Both the position numbers and the translations under genes were made by a program. The notes under the pieces are model-generated. The model was not told where the DNA came from and searched no databases. It saw nothing but the letters and a program-made list of their open reading frames with translations. Below, one piece after another: positions 25,808 to 34,326 of a DNA stretch of 64,000 nucleotides. This DNA is from JBBATK01 sp039810585 (GTDB taxonomy: Bacteria > Bacteroidota > Ignavibacteria > Kapaibacteriales > NICIL-2): assembly GCA_039810585.1 (NCBI GenBank), contig JBDHXF010000015.1, positions 5,097 to 69,096 of the forward strand, read 5' to 3'. Position 1 is the first letter of the stretch; each line of letters starts with the position of its first letter.

Positions 25808-27154
25808 TTAGCGAACAACTTCCCAATATCCGCCTTTGTCCGGACCCTTCCGCTGTACAATGCCTGCATCCTTAAGCTTTCGAATCTGCGCCTCGACTGC
25901 TCGTTGCGAAATTCCAATTTTGACTGCCATCTCGGAAGCGGTAATCTCCGGTTTTTCTTTCATCAGTGCCAAGATTTTCTCCGAACTTTTCACCGAACTT
26001 TTCACCGAACTTTTCTCCGAACTTTTCTCCGAACTTCGTTTAACATTCTCGACAAATGTTTTCGAAATCGCAAACTTCAGCCATAGACCGCTCGTTTCAG
26101 CCTCAATTGAGGGCTCAGCAAGGCCAGATTCTTTGCACGAAGTGAATATCTGTTCGATGCCCCGCCCCCATGCCTCTATTTGACCAGCTCGAAAAAAAAT
26201 ATTAGCGAGCGTTGGATTGTAGGGCACCGAGGAATGTTTTCGCCGAAGTTTTTCGACTGTCCATTTTTCAGGAAGCTGACCAGGATTCCATATCATTAAT
26301 GAGTCAGAGTACACGCTGATTTGCACCGGAACTCCCATAGAATAATCTTTATGTATTACTGCATTTAACACGGCTTCACGTAATGCGGATAGCGGAACAG
26401 CTAAGGTCTCAACGCGATGGACTCCATCATAACTGACTGATGATAACAAGTACTTTGTCGTAAGTAAATCCAAGACAGTCTGCAATTGTCCAAACAAATT
26501 GCCGTGAATTTCATCATAGAATGCTAAGTCGGCGTGAGAGCGGAAGTATCCAATTTTTACAAACGCACCTGGAATGAATTTTTCCGGATCAGAATGAAAG
26601 GCAAGTATTGCCGCGCGTTTGAGATTTGGACCATCTGTGAGATGAAGACTCTCCATCAAGTCCGCAACTGAATTTCGCCCTTCTGTACTCCTCATACGCG
26701 TGCTATCCAAGGCAAAAGCACGAAAAACTGAAATCGCCGTTCGCGATAGACTTCTTGCCTTCGTGCCTGGGACAGGCACTTCATCCCATGCACGTCCCTG
26801 CTTTCGCAGGAGAAAACGATCCAGTGCTGACCCCTTTTGTTCTTGTACAGTACTTCCGCTTCGAACGTAGTACTCCCCTCTATAGCTAATCGGGTACAGA
26901 TAGGGCTCAACAGAAATTTCCACTCGTTCTTTATCGCCTTCATTTTTCAACCGCACCTGTACGAAAACACCGAGAACATCGCGAATTTTATTGGGCAAAT
27001 TCTCCAACAACTCCTTAGCGTTCAAAATACCTACTGCTGTGCCCCGATCATCTCTGCCAATTTCGAGTATACCTCCGTCTGCATTTGCAAATCCGGCAAT
27101 CCAACGTAAATACTCATCGCGCCATGACAGCTTCCATTCGCGTTTTTGGTCTTC
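25808..27154 (-). pseudogene. AlbA_2/Schlafen-like ATP-binding regulator, apparently with a stop at codon 2
   Basis: Protein similarity of the AlbA_2 type (REWKLSWRDEYLRWIAGFAN, then ADGGILEIGRDDRG) begins at about 27154, right after an ATG-TAA pair at 27158-27160 and 27155-27157. No ATG, GTG or TTG occurs in this frame until a TTG at 27025, which would remove the domain core. Downstream the frame is intact for about 405 codons. It shows the HKDYS and NPGQLPE segments of the RecG-like ATP-binding part, a repeated SSEK/SSVK linker and a winged helix-turn-helix (MAVKIGISQRAVEAQIRKL). Members act as transcription regulators. Either the gene is inactivated by a nonsense mutation or it uses an unusual start. 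A further in-frame TAG is at 27173-27175. Confidence 0.7.
25983..26036 (-). repeat. 12-base tandem repeat encoding the Ser-Ser-Glu-Lys linker
   Basis: The plus strand reads CCGAACTTTTCA/T repeated four to five times, differing only at one position. On the coding strand this gives alternating SSEK and SSVK units between the ATP-binding part and the winged helix. Such in-frame units can change number by replication slippage without breaking the frame. Confidence 0.85.
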
Positions 27155-27343
27155 TTACATCTTTTGCGCTACCTAAAGCTTGCCGAAAAATTCTATCAAC
27201 GTGATGGCAGAGATTTCGGCTCGGCTGTTAAGAATACAGAATAAATCATCCATACTTCTCGTTCTGACGCAGACTTGAAAAGGGCGATTCCTAAAGTTCG
27301 TTCGATTAATAATATTTAGCGAATGCCTACCTCCCACAAACAT

Positions 27344-27367
27344 CAAACCCCGCCGAAGCAGGGTTTG
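27344..27367 (-). terminator. Terminator with UUCG tetraloop after the DksA-like gene
   Basis: On the minus strand CAAACCCTGC pairs with GCGGGGTTTG around a TTCG loop, 25 bases past the stop of the DksA-like gene. It is followed by ATGTTTGTGG. C(UUCG)G is an unusually stable tetraloop. The T-tract is weak. Confidence 0.6.
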
Positions 27368-27391
27368 CATACGAAGTATGTACGACAACAC

Positions 27392-28501
27392 TTACTTCCC
27401 GATGCGATCGATACCGTCGGCGGGACACTGTTGTCTCAGTTTCCAAGAGGCGGAAAGTGTTGTGATTGGCACAGCCATCAAACGCTCTTTGGCGATAAGG
27501 ATTCCGCACTGACGGCAGATGCCGTAGGTTTTTTCGTCGATGCGTGTGAGTGCTTCGTCAAGCTTGCGGAGGTAGTCGGTCGTGCGTTGAATTTGTGCGT
27601 AGGTCTTCTCGCGCTCTACTGCTTCGGAGCCTTGTTCGGCCATGTGCATGGAGTACACGGCAGTTTCTTCGGAGGCCTCGTAGTTGGTTAAGTCTTCCAA
27701 ACGTTCTTTCAACATGCGAAGCTCGTCGAGAGTCTTTTCCTTTTCGCTCTCGATGAGCTCGCGAAACATCTTCAAGTCCTTATCCGAATAACGCACATTT
27801 GCCTTGGGCTTTACCGGTTCAGGCGTGGTATAGTGCGAAGCTTGCGGAAACTCTGTCACCTTCGGAGCCGAAATATGCGGCGCCGACTGAGTGCGCTCGA
27901 ACATTTCTTCGCTCTTGGGATTTGTTTTCTTCACACGAGGTTCCAGCTTTGGCGTTGGACTCTCGGAGCTGCGTCGCGGACGACGAGGAGCAGTGGCGCT
28001 CTTTACCAACATCAATCCCTTGGCTGGCTTGCCACTTGAAGGTGCCGCAATTTGAACTGCTTTCGACGCCGGCTCTACAGCACTCGGAGTGGGGGCATTC
28101 TTTGCAACAGCCTTTGTAGCCTGCACCTTGGCATTGGCCTTCGGATCAACTTTCTTCTCGCTACCTTTTTTAGCACTGACTTTTTTCACCGCTGCCGGCT
28201 TGGGTGCGGTTTTCTTCGCACTTGCCTTTGGAGCCGCTTTGGGCGCAGCCTTAGGAGTAGTTTTCTTAACCGCTGTTTTCTTTGTCGCTTTTGCCGACGC
28301 AGAACTCGTTGCCTTCTTCATTGAACCCTTCGTTGATGATACCTTTGGTAATGATTTTTTTGATGCCGAGGACGCGGCTTTTTTCGCCACAGTCTTCGAT
28401 CCTGCCGCTTTCTTGGAGGCAGCGGACTTCGATGACGCGGTTTTCGCCTTCGTTTTCAGCGACGATCCGGTCGTTTTCTTTGCTTGTTTTTTCGTAGCCA
28501 T
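27392..28501 (-). CDS. DksA/TraR-like protein with a long histone H1-like Lys/Ala N-terminus
   Basis: The 369-residue protein has two parts. Residues 1-160 are almost entirely Lys, Ala, Ser, Thr and Pro in AAKK/SKKA-type repeats, like histone H1 tails, and should bind DNA or RNA. After a linker, residues of about 235-369 form a DksA/TraR-type coiled coil (YSDKDLKMFRELIES onward) and zinc-finger region. Only the first cysteine pair is present, C329 and C332 in YGICRQCG. At the expected spacing of 17 the second pair is replaced by S350 and W353. DksA proteins bind in the secondary channel of RNA polymerase. A GGAGAGG sequence precedes the ATG. Confidence 0.8.
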   Translation of the reverse strand: MATKKQAKKTTGSSLKTKAKTASSKSAASKKAAGSKTVAKKAASSASKKSLPKVSSTKGSMKKATSSASAKATKKTAVKKTTPKAAPKAAPKASAKKTAPKPAAVKKVSAKKGSEKKVDPKANAKVQATKAVAKNAPTPSAVEPASKAVQIAAPSSGKPAKGLMLVKSATAPRRPRRSSESPTPKLEPRVKKTNPKSEEMFERTQSAPHISAPKVTEFPQASHYTTPEPVKPKANVRYSDKDLKMFRELIESEKEKTLDELRMLKERLEDLTNYEASEETAVYSMHMAEQGSEAVEREKTYAQIQRTTDYLRKLDEALTRIDEKTYGICRQCGILIAKERLMAVPITTLSASWKLRQQCPADGIDRIGK

Positions 28502-28637
28502 TGCAGACCTCTCCGAAGATGGTTAGACCTAGACAGTACAAACTCCATCACCTTCCAGCCCTCATAGAAAAAACCTCGCGCACCAAGAAAATTGGCGGCG
28601 ATTATAGCACCCTAAACACTCTTACACAAAAATAGTT

Positions 28638-29723
28638 TTACACGCAGCATGCGCTCAGAATCTCATCGTCCAAGTGTACGCTAATTCCATCCTTGCGTAC
28701 GAAGAGGAGCATAAGATTCACCAAGTTCTTAGCATACATTTGCGATGCATGGAAGGGCATGGAGGACGAGAGGTTGACAGGACCAATAATATGTACACCG
28801 TTGGCGGTGACGACCGTTTCACCCGCCTTGGTTTGATTGGTATTTCCGCCGGTCTCAGCAGCAAGGTCCACAATGATGGAACCATGCTTCATCTGCGCTA
28901 TCATATCGTCTGCTATGGTTTTGGGCGCAGCTTTGCCGGGAATGGCTGCCGTTGTGATAATGACATCAGACTGGGCGACGTGCTTGGCCAGGCCTTCCTG
29001 CTGACGTCGCTTTGCTTCCGCACTCAGTTCTTTTGCATAACCGCCACTTGTTTCCATATCCTGCTCACCAAGATCGATATCCACGAACTTGGCACCCAAA
29101 CTCATCACCTGCTCCTTCACCGCGGGACGAACGTCAAACGCTTCCACGATGGCACCTAAGCGACGTGCTGTTGCGATTGCCTGAAGTCCCGCCACACCGG
29201 CACCAATAACCAGACACTTGGTCGGCGCTAAGGTTCCGGCGGCTGTCACCAACATCGGAAAGAAACGTCCGCTTGCCGCTGCGGCCAATAGCACTGCCTT
29301 GTAGCCAGCTACTGAGGCCATGGATGACAAGATGTCCATGCTTTGCGCACGCGATATGCGAGGAATAAGCTCCAACGCAAACGCGCGTATGTTCTTTGCC
29401 TTCAGCGCCGCAATCACATCGGCATTCTTCCAGGCGTTTAGCGTTGCAATCAATGCCGAACCATCCTTCAACAAGGCCACTTCCTCGAGGCTCGGAGCCT
29501 GTACTTTACAGATGATATCAGACTGCGCCGCTACATCTTTTGCACTTGCTACAATTGTGGCGCCCTGTGCCTCGTAGGCGGAGTCTTCATACGAAGCCGG
29601 CAAGCCGGCTCCTTGCTGAATGACGATGGAAAATCCCTTGGCCTTCAGTTGCTTGACGGCATCCGGTGTCAGTGCCACCCTCTGCTCGTTCTCTTGCGTT
29701 TCCTTAAGAACTCCGATGTTCAT
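28638..29723 (-). CDS. pntAA: NAD(P) transhydrogenase, soluble alpha-1 subunit (PntAA) or close relative
   Basis: A 361-residue protein of the alanine dehydrogenase/PNT family, opening MNIGVLKETQENEQRVALTP. The NAD-binding Rossmann turn is KCLVIGAGVAGLQAIATARRLGA and the typical DVRPAVKEQV follows. This subunit binds NAD(H) and exchanges hydride with NADP(H) on PntB. The transhydrogenase loop around SGGYAKELS and the TTAAIPGKAAPK stretch favour PntAA over alanine dehydrogenase. It ends without membrane helices, as in the three-subunit form. The partners pntAB and pntB do not follow it here. TTGGAGC precedes the ATG at 29723. Confidence 0.87.
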   Translation of the reverse strand: MNIGVLKETQENEQRVALTPDAVKQLKAKGFSIVIQQGAGLPASYEDSAYEAQGATIVASAKDVAAQSDIICKVQAPSLEEVALLKDGSALIATLNAWKNADVIAALKAKNIRAFALELIPRISRAQSMDILSSMASVAGYKAVLLAAAASGRFFPMLVTAAGTLAPTKCLVIGAGVAGLQAIATARRLGAIVEAFDVRPAVKEQVMSLGAKFVDIDLGEQDMETSGGYAKELSAEAKRRQQEGLAKHVAQSDVIITTAAIPGKAAPKTIADDMIAQMKHGSIIVDLAAETGGNTNQTKAGETVVTANGVHIIGPVNLSSSMPFHASQMYAKNLVNLMLLFVRKDGISVHLDDEILSACCV

Positions 29724-29860
29724 GATGCTCCAAATAGGCGACCAACAAAACGACTCGCAAATGCTGCGAAAACACAAAAATAACCATCCTGCGGGTATTA
29801 TAGGACTTAGCTCGATCTGAGATTTGAGCTATTGCGAAAAAAACACGAATGATCTATCCG

Positions 29861-29890
29861 CTGCTTTCCCCTGCTTTCCTCTGCTTTCTC
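29861..29890. repeat. Three 10-base tandem repeats
   Basis: CTGCTTTCCC, CTGCTTTCCT and CTGCTTTCTC lie head to tail in the gap just past the 3' end of selD. The remainder of the gap holds no gene. Confidence 0.7.
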
Positions 29891-29917
29891 CAACTCCCTT
29901 TTCCGTGCATGATGGCT

Positions 29918-30988
29918 TTATCGCTGTACCTGCACCGCTGCGTCTTCTTGAGCAATCAGACGACCGATTGGTGTACAGTAGTTATGCAATCCTCGTTCGC
30001 GCATCAGCTCCATAACTTCCGCTACTGCACTTGGGTCCACTGCGATCAGCAAGCCTCCGCTCGTCTGCGGATCGCAGAGGATTGCGAGTGACTCGTAGTA
30101 TTCATCAAATTTGTCGGCGACCTCCCGCTCTCCAAATAATTGAATACGGTGCCCGTAACTCTTCCAATTCCGTTTGGTTCCACCCGGAGTTCGCTTCTCG
30201 GCAATGAAGGCACTCAGATCGCACAGTTGAGGCAATGTGCTCAGCGAGATCTCTGCCGTGAGCTGTGAGCCGTCGCACATCTCTACCAAATGTCCAAGCA
30301 AGCCAAATCCGGTAACGTCTGTCATTGCCTTAACACCGTCAATCCTGCCAAAAGCCTCGCCAATGCTATTGAGCGTGGTCATTGAAGCAATGTTTCGTCC
30401 GAGCAATTCCGGCTCCAGCACGCCGTGCTTTTCGGCAGTACTGAGGATGCCCACCCCCAACGACTTCGTGAGAAACAGTTCGCAACCACGTGTTGCCTGT
30501 GAGTTTTGCTTGAGATGACGAAGGTCGACGCTGCCACTCACTGCCAGTCCAAAAATTGGCTCCGGCGAGTCAATACTATGCCCTCCCGCCAGTGGAATGC
30601 CCGCTTCACCACAGATTGCCCGTGCTCCGCGAATCACCTCCGTCGCCACTTCCGGCGCAAGCGTGTCGATGGGCCAGCCGAGTATTGCGATGGCCATGAC
30701 AGGGCTCCCTCCCATTGCATACACATCACTAATGGCGTTGGCTGATGCGATACGACCAAAGTCGAAAGGATCGTCAACAATGGGCATGAAGAAATCAGTC
30801 GTGCTGATCAAGCCCTGTCCGTTGCCCATATCATACACCGCCGCATCATCGCGGGTATCATTACCCACGAGGAGTTTTGGGTAATGCGGAGCTGCTTCAT
30901 TGAAGTGCAGGATGCGATCCAACACTGCCGGCGAGAGCTTGCAGCCACAACCGGCACCGTGACTGTATTTCGTGAGCTTGATATCCAT
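29918..30988 (-). CDS. selD: Selenide, water dikinase
   Basis: Makes selenophosphate from selenide and ATP, the selenium donor for selenocysteine and for 2-selenouridine in tRNA. The 356-residue protein aligns with E. coli SelD at its start, YSHGAGCGCKLSP, so that C14 and K17 correspond to the catalytic Cys17 and Lys20. The active-site residue is Cys (TGC), not selenocysteine. The PurM-like fold features GNDTRDDAAVY, STTDFF, DVYAMGG and the GGLLIAV end are all in place. An ATG at 30988 is preferred over a TTG six bases upstream. No selA, selB, selU or tRNA-Sec lies in the window. Confidence 0.93.
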   Translation of the reverse strand: MDIKLTKYSHGAGCGCKLSPAVLDRILHFNEAAPHYPKLLVGNDTRDDAAVYDMGNGQGLISTTDFFMPIVDDPFDFGRIASANAISDVYAMGGSPVMAIAILGWPIDTLAPEVATEVIRGARAICGEAGIPLAGGHSIDSPEPIFGLAVSGSVDLRHLKQNSQATRGCELFLTKSLGVGILSTAEKHGVLEPELLGRNIASMTTLNSIGEAFGRIDGVKAMTDVTGFGLLGHLVEMCDGSQLTAEISLSTLPQLCDLSAFIAEKRTPGGTKRNWKSYGHRIQLFGEREVADKFDEYYESLAILCDPQTSGGLLIAVDPSAVAEVMELMRERGLHNYCTPIGRLIAQEDAAVQVQR

Positions 30989-31036
30989 TGTCAACTCGAG
31001 TGTTGTGGTGTGAGCTTGTGTCGCTGCCGAATTCTT

Positions 31037-32290
31037 TCAAACGCTCTCCGTAGCATCAGAACTTACGGCGTCTGCAGCGAAGCCACCGGCACGCCGAAGG
31101 CGGGCCATAAAGAAACCGTCGCACTGATCAACATGCGGGAGAAGCTGTCGTTGCTCTTCCAATTCCCAGCCGGGATGCGTCGACAGAAACCATTGCACTT
31201 GCTTCTCACATTCTTGCGGAAGGATGCTGCAGGTGGCGTAGATCACTTTACCGCCGGGTCTGACCATCAGTGAGTAACGATCCAGAATGTCGCGCTGTAG
31301 CGACACAAAACGGTCGATATCTGCCTTCTGTACGTGCCACTTGGTGTCCGGATTGCGACGCAGCACACCTAAGCCCGAACATGGTACATCAAGTAACACG
31401 CGGTCTGCCGAGTCGTGCAGACGTTTCAAGACCTTGGTGGACGAGATGTGTCGGGTTTCGATAATCGACACGCCATCACGCCGCGCTCTCTTACTCAACT
31501 CGGTGAGCTTCCACTCTTCTGTATCCATCGAGATGATGCGTCCCGTGTTGTGCATCAGTGCCGCCAAGTGCAAACTCTTGCCACCACTTCCGGCGCAGGC
31601 GTCAATCACGCGCATGCCCTCGCTCACGTCGCAAAATGGCGCGATGCACTGCGATCCAGCGTCCTGCACTTCGAAGAGTCCGTCGCGAAATTCATTCAGC
31701 GAAAACACATTCAAGAAGCGCAGAAAGATAATGGCTTCGGGCCGAAGCGGAGAGCTTTGCATCTTGACCTGCAACAGTTCCAAGCGCAGGCGTAACTCTG
31801 CCGGCGTGATTTTGAGTTCGTTGCAGCGGATGCACACTTTGGGTTCTTCCTGAAGAGCGGCCAAAAGTGTAGGCCATTCCGATGACCAAATTTCCGATCC
31901 CATCTCGTCGAGCCATTCCGGGATTGAGTACGCTAGGGTGCGTGTGTTCTCGGCATCCTGCCAGCGTTGCCGAAGTTGTTCCGTATCGGAACGAAGCATG
32001 GATTGCAAGCTTGACGGAATGCTGAGGCGTTGCAAGCGCAAGGCACCAAGCACTAAGCGCAAAGCGCTGTGAGCATCGTCGTCAGCACTCATGCCGCAGG
32101 CGTGCAGGAGGCGCGTGTAATGTCTGATGATAAAGTAGAGCGACTCAGCAAAGAGTGAACGAAGCTCAGGATCCCACTGACGGTTTTGGCTGAGTTTTTT
32201 TTGCAGGACGGCGTTCGCAAAGCGACCCTGATGCACGCATTCACGAAAGGCATGAGCCAGTTCGCGACAAAATTGTTCGGATAGACGCAT
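31037..32290 (-). CDS. RsmB/NSUN-type RNA (cytosine-5) methyltransferase
   Basis: An S-adenosylmethionine-dependent m5C methyltransferase of 417 residues, most likely acting on 16S rRNA like RsmB. The N-terminal 100 residues are helical and NusB-like. The C-terminal Rossmann domain shows the SAM site VIDACAGSGGKSLHLA, then DVPCSGLGVLRRNPD and YATCSILPQE. The cysteines in DVPCS and TCS are the two conserved ones of the NOL1/NOP2/Sun family: the latter is the nucleophile and the former helps release. Target position is not certain. A TATCTTTG promoter core lies 20 bases upstream. Confidence 0.85.
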   Translation of the reverse strand: MRLSEQFCRELAHAFRECVHQGRFANAVLQKKLSQNRQWDPELRSLFAESLYFIIRHYTRLLHACGMSADDDAHSALRLVLGALRLQRLSIPSSLQSMLRSDTEQLRQRWQDAENTRTLAYSIPEWLDEMGSEIWSSEWPTLLAALQEEPKVCIRCNELKITPAELRLRLELLQVKMQSSPLRPEAIIFLRFLNVFSLNEFRDGLFEVQDAGSQCIAPFCDVSEGMRVIDACAGSGGKSLHLAALMHNTGRIISMDTEEWKLTELSKRARRDGVSIIETRHISSTKVLKRLHDSADRVLLDVPCSGLGVLRRNPDTKWHVQKADIDRFVSLQRDILDRYSLMVRPGGKVIYATCSILPQECEKQVQWFLSTHPGWELEEQRQLLPHVDQCDGFFMARLRRAGGFAADAVSSDATESV

Positions 32291-32309
32291 AAGATGTACG
32301 GTTCTGAAA

Positions 32310-32317
32310 ACAAAGAT
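32310..32317 (-). promoter_or_regulatory. Bacteroidota-type promoter core TATCTTTG for the methyltransferase
   Basis: The minus strand reads TATCTTTG, an exact fit to TAnnTTTG, identical to the core upstream of leucine dehydrogenase. Transcription would start near 32304, giving a short leader of about 14 bases. Confidence 0.45.
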
Positions 32318-32514
32318 ACGGGCTATTGGGGCGTGAATTCCGGAGAATGCGACACTAGGGGTTGTTGCCAGAAATTCGCAGACAAATTGTCATCTTTTTA
32401 GTAGTTTTCCCCTGCCCACTTGATGTCCATCGTCGGACTAACCCCCGGGCAATTTCGTTGAATGTCCGCGCCTTTGCACGGTCGTCGCTATCACCAAATC
32501 CCTTGGAGTAAACC

Positions 32515-33534
32515 ATGAAAAACAGAGTCCTGTTGTACACCTTTGCCCTGGCTTTAGTGCTGGCGGTGAGTTGTTCGGAAAAGAAAGTAGAACCGGCTAA
32601 AGTGGATGGAATGGACGTCTACACCGATCCCGTTGACGGCATGGTGGTGCACTATCCAAAGAACTGGACAGTGAATAAGGAAGCCGGCAAGCGCTTCTAC
32701 GTACTCTCCTCGCCCGATGCCGCACAACGCTTCATCGATTTCAAAGAGGGTCCAGCCGCCGCAAAGCTTGAAGCTCGCGTAAGCCACATGGACAAAGATC
32801 AAACACTGGAGCAGTTCATTACAGAAGACAAGATCTTTTCTCCCGAAGCCTATCAACCGCAAGAGAATACAAAGCTAGGCGGACAAGATGCCGTAAAACT
32901 CAGCTTTTCTGCTGATGGTTCGGATGGCAAGTTCAAGGGTTTCAAATATTACAGCTTGAAAGATTCGATTCTTACCACACTCGAGTTCTCCGCATTTGGC
33001 AATACCTTTGACGCGTACAAGCCGCAAATCGACGAGATTGTCAGCACCTTCGTGTGTGGCGGACCCGCGAAAGTGGAAGCACCGAAAGTTGACACTATTA
33101 AACAAGGTCCCGAAGCTCCGTCAGCCAACCTCCAAAACGTCCCTGGTCAGGGTTACTCTATCAGCATTCCCGACAACTTCCGCGCAAAGGCTGTGAAAAC
33201 CGCAGGAGCACTGGCCGGTTCGCAATATTTGGGTGACCGCTTGGATTGTACGATTCAAGTTGACATCCTGGATGCTTCCAAGCAATCCAACCTGGACAAG
33301 ATTGCAGAAAGCAATAAAGGTATGTTTGGCGGAAGCCAGCAAAAGGCTACCACTCTTGGAGGCGCTAAGGCGTATATGTTCAGCTATTCACCCGCCGCAG
33401 GTATTGGTCGTAATGCGTACCTCTGCGTGAAAGACAACAAACTCTACCGCGTGTTTGTAACATGGAATAAGGCCGACGAAGGCGTGTACCTGCCGATCTT
33501 CAATAAGTGTTTGTCTACCTTCCAGTTCAAGTAG
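32515..33534 (+). CDS. Lipoprotein with two PsbP-like domains
   Basis: A 339-residue exported lipoprotein. The signal peptide MKNRVLLYTFALALVLAVSC ends in a lipobox with the acylated Cys at about residue 20. Two similar alpha/beta domains follow: one from about 35-180, opening YTDPVDGMVVHYPKNWTV, and one from about 205-339, opening GYSISIPDNFRA. Both resemble the PsbP/DUF1795-like fold. A Pro/Lys-rich linker joins them. The function is unknown; proteins of this type are often found at the outer membrane. GGAG precedes the ATG. Confidence 0.7.
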   Translation: MKNRVLLYTFALALVLAVSCSEKKVEPAKVDGMDVYTDPVDGMVVHYPKNWTVNKEAGKRFYVLSSPDAAQRFIDFKEGPAAAKLEARVSHMDKDQTLEQFITEDKIFSPEAYQPQENTKLGGQDAVKLSFSADGSDGKFKGFKYYSLKDSILTTLEFSAFGNTFDAYKPQIDEIVSTFVCGGPAKVEAPKVDTIKQGPEAPSANLQNVPGQGYSISIPDNFRAKAVKTAGALAGSQYLGDRLDCTIQVDILDASKQSNLDKIAESNKGMFGGSQQKATTLGGAKAYMFSYSPAAGIGRNAYLCVKDNKLYRVFVTWNKADEGVYLPIFNKCLSTFQFK

Positions 33535-33570
33535 AAGAGCTGCACTAACGATGCATCTCAAGCATTCACG

Positions 33571-33608
33571 AACCCTCGACGACTCTTCTCGTCGGGGGTT
33601 TTTCTTTT
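33571..33608 (+). terminator. Rho-independent terminator after the lipoprotein gene
   Basis: AACCC-T-CGACGA (33571-33582) pairs with TCGTCG-G-GGGTT (33589-33600) around a 6-base loop, with one T-G pair, running into TTTTTCTTTTTC. Confidence 0.85.
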
Positions 33609-33684
33609 TCTACCATCTATGTTCGCCAGCTTGTCCATTTTGCAGATACCAAACGAGGTAACGGCTTTTCGCGGACGATACGAT

Positions 33685-34206
33685 ATGGAGATGACGATGA
33701 ATGAATTCACAGAACGGCAACACTTCCGTCAGCCCTTGCTCTGGATCGGCCTTGGTGTAGCCGATTGTGCCATGCTGTTCTTAGGATGGAACTCCCTCTT
33801 TCATTCTGCCGAATACGGCGATCGCGCTGTGCCCTTTGCTTTTCTTTTGATCATCTTCTGCGTGCTGCTTGGAGTCAATGCTCTCTTGTGGTTTATGAGT
33901 CTGGACACTCGTATCGACACGGAAGGCATTCATTATCGCTTCACACCCTTCATCCCAAAATATCGCACGGTACAGTGGACAGAGCTCCGCAGCGTGCAGG
34001 TGAGGCACTACCGTCCTATCGTGGAATACGGTGGCTGGGGCTATCGCATCGGCGTGTTTGGAGCCGGCCAAGCGCTCAATATTAGAGGCACAGTTGGCAT
34101 CCAATTGGTGTTCCAGTCGGGCAAGCGCTTGCTCCTGGGCACACAAAAAGAGGATGATGCCCGCGTCATCCTCACACACTTTGGCTTCGCTCAATTAATG
34201 CAGTAA
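33685..34206 (+). CDS. Small membrane protein with PH-like domain
   Basis: A 173-residue protein from the ATG at 33685 (upstream and downstream ATGs at 33619 and 33697 are possible). Two hydrophobic helices lie at about 15-33 (PLLWIGLGVADCAMLFLGW) and 48-70 (VPFAFLLIIFCVLLGVNALL). A short beta-rich domain follows, with DTRIDTEGIHYRF, WTELRSVQVRHY, GYRIGVFGAGQA and VGIQLVFQSGKRLLLGT. This is the pattern of small bacterial PH-like membrane proteins of unknown function. It comes directly after a terminator and has no obvious operon partner. Confidence 0.65.
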   Translation: MEMTMNEFTERQHFRQPLLWIGLGVADCAMLFLGWNSLFHSAEYGDRAVPFAFLLIIFCVLLGVNALLWFMSLDTRIDTEGIHYRFTPFIPKYRTVQWTELRSVQVRHYRPIVEYGGWGYRIGVFGAGQALNIRGTVGIQLVFQSGKRLLLGTQKEDDARVILTHFGFAQLMQ

Positions 34207-34326
34207 AGCGCTGACTAGCACCCAGCATTTCTCGAAATATTCGTCAGGAGATTTACTATTCTCGCCGCGCGAAGCGCGCGAGAATAATAATTCTTTTGAC
34301 GTTGGTGACTACAGGTGACTGAAAGA

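Noticed and set aside
27173..27391. 72-codon minus-strand frame between the AlbA-like and DksA-like genes
   Set aside because: It begins within the terminator of the DksA-like gene; its lower part is in the same frame as the AlbA-like gene but is separated by stops and shows no family.
28089..28526. 145-codon plus-strand frame rich in Phe and Ala
   Set aside because: It is the complement of the Lys/Ala repeats of the DksA-like protein; such repeats always open an antisense frame.
34258..34285. Palindrome of CG-rich arms after the PH-like membrane protein gene
   Set aside because: The arms pair with a one-base bulge, but neither side has a clear T-run, so it was not called a terminator.
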